Origin: Sva-07 sp963728195
GTDB taxonomy: Bacteria; Actinomycetota; Acidimicrobiia; Acidimicrobiales; Ilumatobacteraceae
Direction of reading: 5' to 3'
DNA: 64,000 nt
Assembly (NCBI GenBank): GCA_963728195.1
Contig: CAVSIX010000005.1
Location: forward strand, 1-64,000
Part shown: piece by piece, positions 17,192 to 25,764 of the stretch
How the letters are laid out: every line of letters starts with the position of its first letter
Numbering within the stretch: the stretch's first letter is position 1
The notes under the pieces: model-generated
The model's input: the letters and a program-made list of their open reading frames with translations, nothing else
The model's database searches: none
Told to the model about the DNA's origin: nothing
Translations under genes and position numbers: made by a program

Positions 17192-17870
17192 ATGGCTCGG
17201 AGGGGGAGCGTGCACACGCTGGCAGCGCTGGGCCTGCTCGGTGTGTTCGGCGTGCTCGCCGCCTGCTCGAGCTCCGGCGACGACGCCGCCACCGAGACGA
17301 CCCCCACGACGTCCCCCGCCCCGACCACCACCACGGAACCGCCACCCCCGCCCACCAGCACCACCCCGCCCACCACCGAAGCCCCCACCACCACCCTCGA
17401 CGAAGCAGCCGAGTTGGCCGCCCAAGTCGAGGCTGACTTCCGCGAGGCCGATCCGGCTTGGCGAACGAAGCGCTCGCAGGACCCATTCGATGCCGAGAAG
17501 GAGGCAGCGGCGCTCGACCGACGGCTCGGCGTTGTGCGCGAGACACTTCGCAGAACCAACTTGCCGACTATCGCGACGCAGAACTACGCGACTCAGGCCG
17601 AACCCGAGCGTCCCGGCGCTCGATGACCGTCGAGGGCCGGCCGCGCTCGTTGGCGACGCAGCCGACGTCGCCGAGTGCAGGTCTGCGAGGTCGATTCTTG
17701 GATCCTGGTCGAGGTCGGCGCTGGGCCCGAATGGCACCGATGCGATCGTGGATCCAGACGTCTTCGCCTACCGATCGACGTGTCTTCCTGCGCAAGGTTG
17801 ACGGACGTCTGGAAGTCGAGGGCGGCAACGAACTTGAGCGCATGGGAGGGCGTCGACGAATGTCCACCGA
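17192..17870 (+). CDS. Lipoprotein of unknown function, frameshifted
   Basis: Starts at ATG 17192 with a signal peptide and lipobox (LLGVFGVLAACSSS), then a Thr/Pro linker and a helical segment TTLDEAAELAAQVEADFREA. The frame breaks near 17460 and several times to about 17860; pieces in other frames (AALVGDAADVAE, SWILVEVGAGP, VFAYRSTC) look like continuing coding sequence. Corrected length is about 225 aa. I do not recognise the family. Its neighbour at 17861 is also exported, and the two are probably one operon. Confidence 0.6.
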
Positions 17871-18739
17871 CATCGACGTAGGTCGCGTTCTGTCCGCTGC
17901 TGGCCGTCTGCTCGCGCCACGCAGTGCACGAGCAAGGGCACGAGCGACAGGACAGATGCCAGGGGCTGCACGTCAGACCATCGACGGGGACACGGTGACG
18001 GTCGAGTGCGTCGAGCTCCGCCCCCGCACCGGCACCGCGGCCGAATGGGGTGACGGGGCCGGTGCAGCCTTGTCGGTGGGTGGCGGCGACGGCGGCGGAC
18101 GGGTGGGATCCGGCCGACTATGGCGACATCACGCAGTCGGGGTACGTGTTCGCCGCCACGGCGGACGGTGGCGTGGTGCGCACCTTTCCCGACGGGCGCT
18201 CGGAGCAGGTGTTCGCTCGCGAGTGTCCCGACGGGGTGGGCGGGTTCACGTGGGTCGACACCTCGATCACGGTCGACGACGTGATCGACGATGCGGTCGG
18301 TCGGGCCAAGCGGGCGGTGCCGGCACCGACGCTCGACCTCAGCCCGTCGCCCGAGGCGGGCGGCATCGTCAATCTCGGCTTGTGGCTGGCACTGGCGCCG
18401 CCCGACCCGGTGACCGTGCGTGCCGAGGCCGGATCGCTGTGGGCGGAAGCCACCGTCACCCTCGCATCCACCACCTGGGACATGGGCAACGGCGACACGG
18501 TGGTGTGCGACGGCGCCGGCACGCCGATCGTCGACACCGAGTCGGTCGACGAGGGCCCCTGCGGCTACACCTACCGCCAGTCGTCGCCCGACGACGCGCC
18601 CTTCGTGCTGACGGTCACCGCCACGTGGGCGGTGACGTACCGATCGTCGGCGGGGTCGGGCTCGGTCGGAACGCTCGACCGCACGGCAAGCGTCGACTAC
18701 GACGTCGACGAGATCCAGACCGTCGGCATCTCCAACTGA
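17861..18739 (+). CDS. Exported protein of unknown function, frameshifted near its start
   Basis: The clear part is 18050-18739 (229 codons). It contains GYVFAATADGGVVRTFPDGR, a repeat-like TVRAEAGSLWAEATVTLAST, and TWDMGNGDTVVCDGAGTP, reminiscent of PKD-type beta-sandwich exported proteins of actinobacteria. Cys pairs (ECPDG, VCDG, PCGY) support an outside location. The N-terminal 180 bp are scrambled by indels, so the signal peptide and start are guesses. It overlaps the 3' end of the convergent DUF559 gene by 43 bp. Confidence 0.6.
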
Positions 18740-19753
18740 CTGCCTGCGACCGCCGTCATCGAGGTCGGCGGTAGTTCAGAGCGCAATAGCTCCCCGAATC
18801 CGGGAGCTATTGCGCTGTGAAGTGCGAGCGGCGGCGGCACGGTCGATCGCACGCCGGGCGTGGCCCAACGCTCGACGGCGGCTCGGATCCGCTGGGCCGT
18901 CGCCGAGGGGCGCGAGACGATCGCTCGATAGGTGAACCGCACGACGATCCATCCGGCGGCGATCAGGTCGGCGTCACGATCGCGGTCGCGCTCGAAGTTG
19001 GATCGGTCGAGGCCGTGGTACTTCCAGCCGTCGCACTCCAGGATCACCGGCGTGCCGGTCACCCGGAAGTCGACCTCGTAGCCCTCGATGATCGGGTGGA
19101 ACTCCACCGGCGGCAGTCGGTGCCGGGCGATCAGGCGCGCCATGGCGGTCTCGAGCACCGAGTCGGCCGGCTTGTGATCGATCGACCAGTCGGCGATCGC
19201 ATCCCGCAACGCCACCACCCCTCGGCGACCCTGGCGGGCGTGTTCGCCGACCGCAGCCTCGAGAGCGCTCAGCGAGGCGAGGTTCGTGGAGAGCGCGTGG
19301 CCCACGGCGGCGTGGAGGCCGCCGGGATCGACGGCGCCCAGGTCGACGATCGTGCGGAGGATGTTCGTGCACGGGATTTCCGAACGCCGCTGTGGCGTGA
19401 GGCGGCCACGGTCGGTCGCCCGGTGGATCACCACGCCGTCGAGGTGCAGGTTGCGCCGGCGCCCGATCATCAGCACGTCGACCGGGTCGTCGTCGGGACG
19501 CGGCACGCCCCACAGCCGTGCGGCCGAGCGATGCGACGCCAGCGCCGGCTCCAGCGCAGGCGTGCACGCCGGCGACGATGCGCTGCTCGGGCGTGGCGGG
19601 CGTGCCGGGCAGGCGGGCCACCAGCGGGTGGATCTGGTCGAGCGCTCCCGCCTCGATCGCTCGGTACCAGGCGGATCGTGACAGCCCCGACCGTTTCAGG
19701 GTGATGATGCCGTGGTGGGCGCGGGCCCACTCGTCGAAGTCCATGGCTCGCAT
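18697..19753 (-). CDS. AbiEi-type winged-helix plus DUF559 (VSR-like) protein
   Basis: About 350 aa with one frameshift near 19530-19550. The N-terminus, MDFDEWARAHHGIITLKRSG and LSRSAWYRAIEAGALDQIHP, is the winged-helix of AbiEi-type antitoxin-like proteins. The C-terminal domain has VDFRVTGTPVILECDGWKYH and FERDRDRDADLIAAGWIVVR, the DUF559 domain related to very-short-patch-repair endonucleases. This architecture is common in actinobacteria; the function is unproven. Start is ATG 19753 or 19744. The C-terminal tail reads through the family D palindrome at 18780-18816. No partner toxin gene is adjacent. Confidence 0.78.
18780..18816. repeat. Family D palindrome, copy 1
   Basis: A 15-bp perfect stem, AGCGCAATAGCTCCC paired with GGGAGCTATTGCGCT, with a short loop. 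It lies inside the 3' end of the DUF559 frame and 41 bp after the stop of the convergent exported-protein gene, where it could act as a bidirectional terminator. A related copy lies at 19818-19852. Confidence 0.75.
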
Positions 19754-19817
19754 ACAGCGGACAGTGGGCGCCGGCGTGCGGATTGCGGCACGCCCAGCTC
19801 CCTCGTGCAGTTCATTC

Positions 19818-19852
19818 CGCAATAGCTCCCGGAATCCGGGACGTATTGAGCG
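19818..19852. repeat. Family D palindrome, copy 2
   Basis: CGCAATAGCTCCCGGAATCC followed by GGGACGTATTGAGCG; the same element as copy 1 with a decayed right arm. It lies upstream of the DUF559 gene and of the divergent phosphatase gene. Confidence 0.7.
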
Positions 19853-19910
19853 ATGAATGGTCTGGCGCGAGCGAGCGTGGGTCGACGCGTGCGTGGGTAG
19901 GTTCGCGCCC

Positions 19911-21095
19911 GTGGCATCGATCGACTACGGGGAAGCCCTTCGAGCGGCACGCCAGGCGAATCCCGCCGCGATGCCCGACATCCTGGCGAGATCGGCGAAG
20001 GCGCTGGGCGCGACCGATCTGGTCGTCTACCTCGTCGACTTCTCCAGGACCGTGCTCGAACCGATGCCCGACCGGTCGGCCCACGCCGACGCGCCCGGTG
20101 CCGAAGAACTCGATGCGACGATGGCGGGACGGGCGTTCTCCGATCAGCGGATCGTCACCGCCGATCGCCACGGCGACGTGCGGGTGTGGATCCCGCTCAT
20201 CGAGGGATCCGACCACACGGGCGTGATCGCACTGTCGTTGCCCGCCATCGACGACGGGCTCCTCGAGGCGTGCGTCGATCTGGGGATCCTCGGCGGCTAC
20301 CTCATCGGCATCCACGCCCGGTCGACCGACATCTACAACCTGTACCGGCGCCGCCGCAGCATGAGCCTCGCCGCCAGCATGCAGTGGGACATCCTGCCGC
20401 CGCTGGTGCTGAGGGCCGGCGGGATCTCGGTGGCCGGCCACCTCGAGCCGGCCTACGACATCGGCGGCGACTGCTTCGACTACGCCGTCAACGGATCGTC
20501 GTTCGACTTCACGATCATGGATGCCGTGGGGCGCGGCCTCGATGCGGCGCGCATCGCGGCGATGGCCGTCAGCAACTACCGCCACGACCGCCGCGAGGGC
20601 CGGTCGCTCGATGCGATGCACACGAGCATCGACTCGGTGATCTCGTCGGTGCACATCGACTCGACGTTCGTCACCGGCCTGCTCGGCAAGATCGATCTCG
20701 AGACCGGGGCGTTCACGTGGACGAACGCCGGACATCCCGTTCCGCTGCTGATCCGCCAGGGTCGGGTGATCGGACAACTGCACTGTCCGCCGACGCCGCC
20801 GTGGGGCGTGTCCGGGTCGACGTCGACGCCGGCGGTGACCACCGACCAGCTCGAGCCGGGCGACTGCGTGCTCGTCTACACCGACGGGATCACCGAGGCC
20901 CGAACGCCCGACGGCGAGTTCTTCGGTGTCGACCGCCTGGTCGACATCATGGACCGCCACTCGGCGGAGTCGTTGCGTCCCGAGGAGATCCTGTCGAGGG
21001 TCGTCGCCAACGTGCGAGAACACCGGGGTTCCGACGATCTCGGCGACGATGCCACGGCCTTGATGGTCCGCTGGGACGGGCCCGACCCCGGCTGA
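19911..21095 (+). CDS. SpoIIE-type PP2C serine phosphatase
   Basis: 394 aa from GTG 19911. An in-frame ATG at 19857 exists but lies beside the family D palindrome, so the GTG is preferred. The N-terminal ~140 residues resemble a GAF-like sensor. The catalytic domain has AYDIGGDCFDYAVNG (first metal Asp), MDAVGRGLDAARIAAMAVSN, WTNAGHPVPLLI and DCVLVYTDGITEARTPDGEF, all PP2C/SpoIIE motifs, ending in GDDATALMV. These enzymes dephosphorylate STAS anti-anti-sigma proteins. A STAS protein and an HATPase anti-sigma protein lie 10 kb away at 30540-31706. Confidence 0.9.
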   Translation: MASIDYGEALRAARQANPAAMPDILARSAKALGATDLVVYLVDFSRTVLEPMPDRSAHADAPGAEELDATMAGRAFSDQRIVTADRHGDVRVWIPLIEGSDHTGVIALSLPAIDDGLLEACVDLGILGGYLIGIHARSTDIYNLYRRRRSMSLAASMQWDILPPLVLRAGGISVAGHLEPAYDIGGDCFDYAVNGSSFDFTIMDAVGRGLDAARIAAMAVSNYRHDRREGRSLDAMHTSIDSVISSVHIDSTFVTGLLGKIDLETGAFTWTNAGHPVPLLIRQGRVIGQLHCPPTPPWGVSGSTSTPAVTTDQLEPGDCVLVYTDGITEARTPDGEFFGVDRLVDIMDRHSAESLRPEEILSRVVANVREHRGSDDLGDDATALMVRWDGPDPG

Positions 21096-21108
21096 CCGGC
21101 GGCTGCGG

Positions 21109-22071
21109 TCAGTCGTCGTCGAGCGAGCGGTTGAGGAAGGCCTGGCCCTCGTCGCACGAGTCGGCGAGGCCGCACCAGCGACACGTCATCCCGGGGCGGC
21201 GCACCGGCGGGCGGCCCTCCGACTCCAGCTCGACGATCGCGTTGATGCCGTCGAACGTGCGCCGCACCGCCGAGCGCAGCAGCCGCTCGCTGACGTCCTC
21301 GGCCTGCGCCTCGGCGGCGTCGAGGTAGAACGTCGCCAGCTTGCGGGGCGGCACCGATCGGGCCAGCGTCTCGAGCAGTGCGTAGAAGCCGAGATCCTGG
21401 CGGTGGCGGACGCTCGGGCGGCCGGTCTTCAGGTCGATGATCACCTTGCGGCTCTCGTTGCCCGCCGGCCGTCCGATCATCAGGTCGACCCGGGCCTGCA
21501 GGAGGATCGGTCCGTCGTTCGGCCAGCGCGCCGCCGCCTCGGTCACCGGGTTCGCCCGGCGATCGAGCGGCGGGAAGCTCTCCATGAACTTGGTGAGCCG
21601 CTCGACCGACTGGCCGCGCAGGTCGGCTTCGTCGGCGGGGGAGAGGCCGGCGATCCAGGCGCCGATGCCGCGCTCCTCGTCGGCCAGGCGGGCCATCGCC
21701 TCGTCGACCAGATCCGACGGGTTCGGCTCGCCCCGCCACGACAGCAGCAACTGGATCGCCCGGTGCGCCACCTGGCCCTTGGCCGTGGCCGGCTTCCACT
21801 CGAAGTCGTCGGGGAGGAGGTGGAATTCCTCGCAGTCGAGCGCCGTGGCGATCTTGTGCTTGGAGATGAACACCTCCTGGTTCGGGCGCAGCCGCTCGGC
21901 GAAGTCGTCGAGGGCGCTGCGCATCTCGGTGCGGATGTCGGCGACGAGGTCGGGGTCGAACACGAGCGGCTCGCCGGAGCGGCGCAACGCCTCGAGCGTG
22001 CGCAGCTGCACCGGCGTGAGCGTGGTCGTCGGGTCCACGGCGTCGTCGCTCACCGGGTCGACTGTATTCAT
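21109..22071 (-). CDS. PD-(D/E)XK nuclease with C-terminal cysteines (RecB/Cas4-like)
   Basis: 320 aa from ATG 22071; an upstream ATG at 22128 would overlap the divergent gene. The nuclease motif is QARVDLMIG then KVIIDLKTGRP (D-x-n-D-x-K). A QxxxY-like helix follows (RQDLGFYALL). The C-terminus has CRWCGLADSC, which with one more Cys could hold an iron-sulfur cluster as in AddB/Cas4 proteins. Such stand-alone proteins are common in actinobacteria and are thought to act in DNA repair. No CRISPR array or helicase gene is nearby. Confidence 0.82.
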   Translation of the reverse strand: MNTVDPVSDDAVDPTTTLTPVQLRTLEALRRSGEPLVFDPDLVADIRTEMRSALDDFAERLRPNQEVFISKHKIATALDCEEFHLLPDDFEWKPATAKGQVAHRAIQLLLSWRGEPNPSDLVDEAMARLADEERGIGAWIAGLSPADEADLRGQSVERLTKFMESFPPLDRRANPVTEAAARWPNDGPILLQARVDLMIGRPAGNESRKVIIDLKTGRPSVRHRQDLGFYALLETLARSVPPRKLATFYLDAAEAQAEDVSERLLRSAVRRTFDGINAIVELESEGRPPVRRPGMTCRWCGLADSCDEGQAFLNRSLDDD

Positions 22072-22126
22072 CGTCGCTCGCAATGACCGGATCTCGGTGG
22101 TCGCGGATCGGTAGTCTCGCTGCGTC

Positions 22127-22719
22127 ATGAAGCACCAGTGGTTGGCCTACGTCATCGTCGGACTGTTGTCGGTCGGCGCCGGCGTCGCCATCGCCGGACT
22201 CCCCGACAACACTCCCGTCGACGCCACGATCGTCGCGCCGACCACCACCGTGGCGCCCGATCCGACGCTGCCCGAGACCACCGTGGCGCCGGCCACGACC
22301 ACGATCGCCCCGACGACGACCGTGCCGAGACGACCAGCACCACGACCACGACCGAGCCGGAGTCCGAGTCCGACACGACCGAGCCCGGTACCGGCGACTC
22401 GGTGCCCGGTGAACTTCCCGAGCGCAGCGAGCTGTCGGTGGTGGCCGCGAACGGCGCCAACGTCGCCGGGGCGGCGCTGCGTGTGGCGACCCGGCTCGAG
22501 GCGGCCGGTTACGTCGGCGTGCTGCCGCGCAACGGCACCGACATCGTCGAGTTCACCGTCGTGTACTACGCCGACGGCTTCGAGGATGCCGCCCTGCGCC
22601 TCGCCGCCGACCTCGACCTCCTGCCCGATTTCGTGGCCCCGATCGAGGACGCCCCGGAGATCATCGACCTCCCCGGCGACATCGAACTCGTCGCCTACAT
22701 CGGCCTCGACCGCGCCTGA
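22127..22719 (+). CDS. LytR_C-domain envelope protein, frameshifted
   Basis: About 198 aa. The N-terminal membrane helix WLAYVIVGLLSVGAGVAIAG is followed by a Thr/Pro/Glu-rich linker and a C-terminal domain with ELSVVAANGANVAGAALRVA and LEAAGYVGVLPRNG, matching the LytR C-terminal domain. The frame shifts by one base inside the linker near 22325. LytR_C proteins sit at the cell surface, often near cell-wall or polysaccharide attachment functions. The gene is divergent from the nuclease. Confidence 0.8.
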
Positions 22720-22725
22720 CCCGCG

Positions 22726-22782
22726 TCCCGAGCCCGGCTGAGGCTCCCGGAACCCGGTGGCCCCGGAGACCCGGGCTCGGGA
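22726..22782. terminator. Stem-loop after the LytR_C gene
   Basis: A perfect 12-bp inverted repeat, TCCCGAGCCCGG at 22726-22737 and CCGGGCTCGGGA at 22771-22782, separated by a G/C-rich loop with further pairing potential. It starts 7 bp after the stop. There is no T-run, so terminator function is inferred from position. Confidence 0.5.
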
Positions 22783-22828
22783 ACCACGGCGGAACTGTGG
22801 GGTACCCCGTCGTCATGATGAATGGCGT

Positions 22829-23143
22829 ATGGAGTCCGCCACCACCGTCGAGTTCGCCGCTGCCGCCCGCACCCTCACGCGCGAGGCGCGTCGGCGGGGG
22901 CTGGTGGGGCCGAGCTTCCGGTGCCCGCCACGGCTGGTCGGCGTCGACCGATCGATCCGCCGCCGGCCCGACGGCGCCGTGGTGTCGATCCGGCTCAAGG
23001 GACGCCCCCGCGGCGCCGTCATCGCCGACATGATCGAAGGCGTCGTCGTCGCCAACGCGCTGCGTCCCCCCGCCGCCGACCGCGTCCGCACCGAACTGTG
23101 GGCCGCCCTCGAATCCTCCGCCGCCGCCCGCCCCGCCGCGTGA
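22829..23143 (+). CDS. Conserved small protein of unknown function
   Basis: 104 aa from ATG 22829. Rich in Arg and Ala, with a beta-type core (GVDRSIRRRPDGAVVSIRLK, RGAVIADMIEGVVVANAL). No membrane segment or signal. The start is set by the beginning of the conserved-looking sequence MESATTVEFAAAARTL. The last ~18 codons together with the following family B repeat are duplicated just downstream (23183-23271). Confidence 0.7.
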   Translation: MESATTVEFAAAARTLTREARRRGLVGPSFRCPPRLVGVDRSIRRRPDGAVVSIRLKGRPRGAVIADMIEGVVVANALRPPAADRVRTELWAALESSAAARPAA

Positions 23144-23145
23144 GC

Positions 23146-23176
23146 GTTACGCCAGGGGTCAGACCCCAGACGTAAC
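23146..23176. repeat. Family B palindrome, copy 1
   Basis: 31 bp reading GTTACGCCAGGGGTCAGACC and ending CCAGACGTAAC. It lies 2 bp after the stop of the 22829 gene. It is part of a tandem duplication with copy 2. Confidence 0.88.
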
Positions 23177-23182
23177 GACCCC

Positions 23183-23240
23183 GCACCGAGCTGTGGTCAG
23201 CCCTCGAGTCCGCCGCCGCCGCCAGCTGCGCTGCGTGAGC
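23183..23240 (+). pseudogene. Duplicated 3' tail of the 22829 gene
   Basis: Matches 23088-23145 (the last ~18 codons, ELWAALESSAAARPAA, plus stop) with scattered substitutions; the copy would read ELWSALESAAAASCAA and stop. No gene body precedes it. The ~95-bp unit of gene tail plus family B repeat is present twice in tandem. Confidence 0.75.
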
Positions 23241-23271
23241 GTTACGCCTGGGGTCAGACCCCTGACGTAAC
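23241..23271. repeat. Family B palindrome, copy 2
   Basis: 31 bp starting GTTACGCCTGGGGTCAGACC and ending CCTGACGTAAC. On the minus strand its GTCTGAC core supplies the stop codon of the TauD-like gene, so the repeat encodes the last residues of that protein. Confidence 0.88.
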
Positions 23272-24129
23272 GGGTTGGGGCGCGGTGCCTTTCACGCTGG
23301 TGCGGAACAGTTCTCGACGCTCGCCCGGGTAGTCGTTGATCGCGAAGTGCTGCGTGGCGCTGTTGTCCCAGATCGTGAGCATCTCGGGCTCCCAACGCAG
23401 CCGGCACGTCAGGTTGGGATGCGTCGCATGTGCGGTGAGCCGGGCGAGCAGCGACGCCGACTCGGCCGGATCCATCCCTTCGATGCCCGTCGTGTACACC
23501 GAGTTGACGTACAGCGCCGACCGGCCGGTGCGGGGATGGCGGATCACGAGCGGATGGGTCTCGACCGCATACGCGTCCGCGGACGGCTCGACCGCCATCG
23601 AACTCTTGCCCGCCACCGCCTCGAGATAGCCGCCGGTCCCGTAGGCGAACCCCGCCGAGTGCGTCGCCTGCAGACCGGCGATCTGCTCCTTCAGGCTGTC
23701 GGGCAGCGTCTCGTAGGCGAGGTACTGGTTCGCCCACATCGTGTCGCCGCCCGCCGCCGGCACATCATTCGCGTGCAGCACGGTGTACGCCGGTGGCGTC
23801 TCGAGATACGACAGGTCGGTGTGCCAGGCGTTGGCGAAGTTCAGCTCGTCGCTCGGCTCCTTGATCACCCGGATCACGTACGGCCGCCCGTCGACCGGCG
23901 TGACGTACGGCGTCACGTCGCGGCCGCCGAGCTCGTCGGTGAACGCCTCCAACCGGTCGAGGTCGAGGCGCTGGTGGGGGAACGCGACCACCAGGTGCTC
24001 GTCGAGCAACCGCAGGATCGACTCGATCTCGTCGGGCGACTGCGGACGGCTCACATCGACGCCGTGCACGATCGCGCCGCACGACCCTGCGAGGCGCTCC
24101 ACGGTGATCTGACCGACGTCGATGCTCAT
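23254..24129 (-). CDS. TauD/TfdA-family Fe(II)/2-oxoglutarate dioxygenase
   Basis: 291 aa from ATG 24129. The metal triad is visible: His103 and Asp105 in NAWHTDLSYLE and distal His261 in WDNSATQHFAINDYPGERRE; an Arg about ten residues later (R272) binds 2-oxoglutarate. Family members hydroxylate taurine, alkylsulfates, aryloxyacetates or carnitine-type substrates to release a heteroatom group; the exact substrate is not evident. An arylsulfatase-type gene lies 8 kb away. The last residues VTSGV and the stop are encoded inside a family B repeat, so the native C-terminus may have been altered by repeat insertion. Confidence 0.9.
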   Translation of the reverse strand: MSIDVGQITVERLAGSCGAIVHGVDVSRPQSPDEIESILRLLDEHLVVAFPHQRLDLDRLEAFTDELGGRDVTPYVTPVDGRPYVIRVIKEPSDELNFANAWHTDLSYLETPPAYTVLHANDVPAAGGDTMWANQYLAYETLPDSLKEQIAGLQATHSAGFAYGTGGYLEAVAGKSSMAVEPSADAYAVETHPLVIRHPRTGRSALYVNSVYTTGIEGMDPAESASLLARLTAHATHPNLTCRLRWEPEMLTIWDNSATQHFAINDYPGERRELFRTSVKGTAPQPVTSGV

Positions 24130-24285
24130 CGCGTCGACGGTACTCCCACCCGCCTCGCCGGGCCATCGTTGGACGCGTTCGTGCGCCGGCCGTCGCACCA
24201 CGGTCCCCGCCGCCCGGGCAGTCGTCCCAGCGTGTGGACGTCCCAACGACTTGCCACCCCAACGTGGGGGGCTACCATCCCCCAT

Positions 24286-24558
24286 ATGGCGAGACGAAAT
24301 CCTGCGGCGATCCCCGGTGACGCCACCGAGGAGGAATGGCGGGCGCAGATGACCGCCATCGCCGGCCGCACGGGCACCGAGCGCCTCGAGGACTGGGTCG
24401 AGATGAATCGCGCCGTCGCTCGGATGGAAGCCGACGGCATTCGTGCCCGCCATCCCGACTACGACGATCGCCAGGTGCTGCTCGCGGCCGCCCGGATGCG
24501 CTACGGCGACGACCTGGTCGGCGACGCATGGCCGAACGAGCCGCTGCCCGATCTGTGA
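24286..24558 (+). CDS. Small partner protein upstream of nucleotidyltransferase
   Basis: 90 aa from ATG 24286. Mostly helical: EEEWRAQMTAIAGRTGTERL, then a C-terminal stretch ARHPDYDDRQVLLAAARMRY followed by GDDLVGDAWP. Short proteins with this C-terminal pattern are often paired with nucleotidyltransferase genes in many bacteria. The stop overlaps the next gene by GTGA, so translation is coupled. A toxin-antitoxin-like role is plausible but not shown. Confidence 0.75.
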   Translation: MARRNPAAIPGDATEEEWRAQMTAIAGRTGTERLEDWVEMNRAVARMEADGIRARHPDYDDRQVLLAAARMRYGDDLVGDAWPNEPLPDL

Positions 24559-25124
24559 TCGATTTCGTCGACGGGCTCGCCGTCGTCATCACCGCACTCG
24601 AACGCGCCGAGGTGCCCTACGTCGTCGTCGGCACGATGGCCGCCGCCCGATGGGGCGTCGCACGGACATCTCGCGAGATCGAGCTGGTGCTCGTCCGAAA
24701 TCCGGTGACGGTCGACGACGTGCTGGCCGCCCTCGACCACGACGACCTCCACGTCCCGGTTGACACCGCCGGCGCTGCGCTCGCCGACGGCGGCTCGTTC
24801 AGCGTGATCCACACGCCGAGCGGCGCCAAGTTCGATCTGTGCGCGGCGTCTCCGGACGACGAGTTCGAGCGCTCGCGACTCGACCGGCGCATGCGCGCCG
24901 AGGTGCCCGGCGTCGAGTTCCGGGTGGCGACCGCGGAGGACGTCGTGTTGGCGAAGCTCCGTCGGCGCCGCGAGTCGCGTTCCGAGGTGCCGTGGCGTGA
25001 CTGCGTCGAGCTCGCCGCCGTCAACGAACTCGACGTCGCCTACCTGCGGCGGTGGGCGCCGATCCTCGGCGTCACCGACGACGTTGCCGGCGTGCTCGGC
25101 GACGATCCGCCGATCGCCACGTAG
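24555..25124 (+). CDS. Nucleotidyltransferase-fold protein (AbiEii/DUF6036-like)
   Basis: 189 aa from GTG 24555. The N-terminal nucleotidyltransferase signature is VVVGTMAAARWGVARTSREI followed by ELVLV. The usual acidic pair D-x-D is E41-I-E43 here, and the GS motif is GT (residues 26-27). The C-terminal part (AEDVVLAKLRRRRESRSEVP) matches the helical region of this family. It could be an enzyme with conservative changes or a degenerate one. The upstream 90-aa gene is its likely partner. Confidence 0.75.
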   Translation: MIDFVDGLAVVITALERAEVPYVVVGTMAAARWGVARTSREIELVLVRNPVTVDDVLAALDHDDLHVPVDTAGAALADGGSFSVIHTPSGAKFDLCAASPDDEFERSRLDRRMRAEVPGVEFRVATAEDVVLAKLRRRRESRSEVPWRDCVELAAVNELDVAYLRRWAPILGVTDDVAGVLGDDPPIAT

Positions 25125-25226
25125 GCGGCCGGCGCCGTCGACCACGCGGAGTACAGCGACGTCGGCGCCTCAGAGGATCGGACCAGCGCATCGACCCGCA
25201 TGCGCGTGCCTGCGCGTGATCGCCCG

Positions 25227-25649
25227 TTACGGCTCGACCCAGGGGCCGACGCCACTGATCCGCTCGATCCTCGCCCGGATCACGACGCTCGTCGGAGCGT
25301 CGCGCAGCGCTAGCGGATGACGTTCGAGCCCGAGGTACTTGTTGGCCAGGCGATCCATCAGCTCCGGATCCGGTCCGGGAGTGATGCGGGCGCGACCGCG
25401 TGCCACGAGGTGTCGTTGGAACCCGCGTTCGTTGCGTTCGGTGTCCTCGATCGACAGCACGATCCGGTTGTCGCGCCGGAGGTTCTTCGCCTTCTGGCTC
25501 GACGTGTCGGTGCCGAACACGATGTCGTCACCCTGGGCGATCACCCACACGACCGACACCTGAGGGGAGCCATCCGGGTTGGTCGTCCAGACGTGGGCGA
25601 CCGCGTCCGATCCGAGCAGTGCGTCGGCCTGCGCCAGGACTTCAGCCAT
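25227..25649 (-). CDS. Pyridoxamine-phosphate-oxidase-like (F420/FMN split-barrel) protein
   Basis: 140 aa from ATG 25649. Split-barrel features are VAHVWTTNPDGSPQVSVVWV, DDIVFGTDTSSQKAKNLRRD and a C-terminal APTSVVIRARIERISGVGPW. Actinobacterial members commonly bind F420 and reduce small substrates. No operon partner; it is divergent from the large Tat lipoprotein gene. Confidence 0.85.
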   Translation of the reverse strand: MAEVLAQADALLGSDAVAHVWTTNPDGSPQVSVVWVIAQGDDIVFGTDTSSQKAKNLRRDNRIVLSIEDTERNERGFQRHLVARGRARITPGPDPELMDRLANKYLGLERHPLALRDAPTSVVIRARIERISGVGPWVEP

Positions 25650-25764
25650 CACGACCCCCTCTGTTGGAGGCGAGCTTAGTGCATTCGTGAATCGCGGGGC
25701 CACGCCCGATCGATCGGTGCCTCGTGATGCGGTGCGACGCCACCGGCTCCCTACAGTGTCCGCC

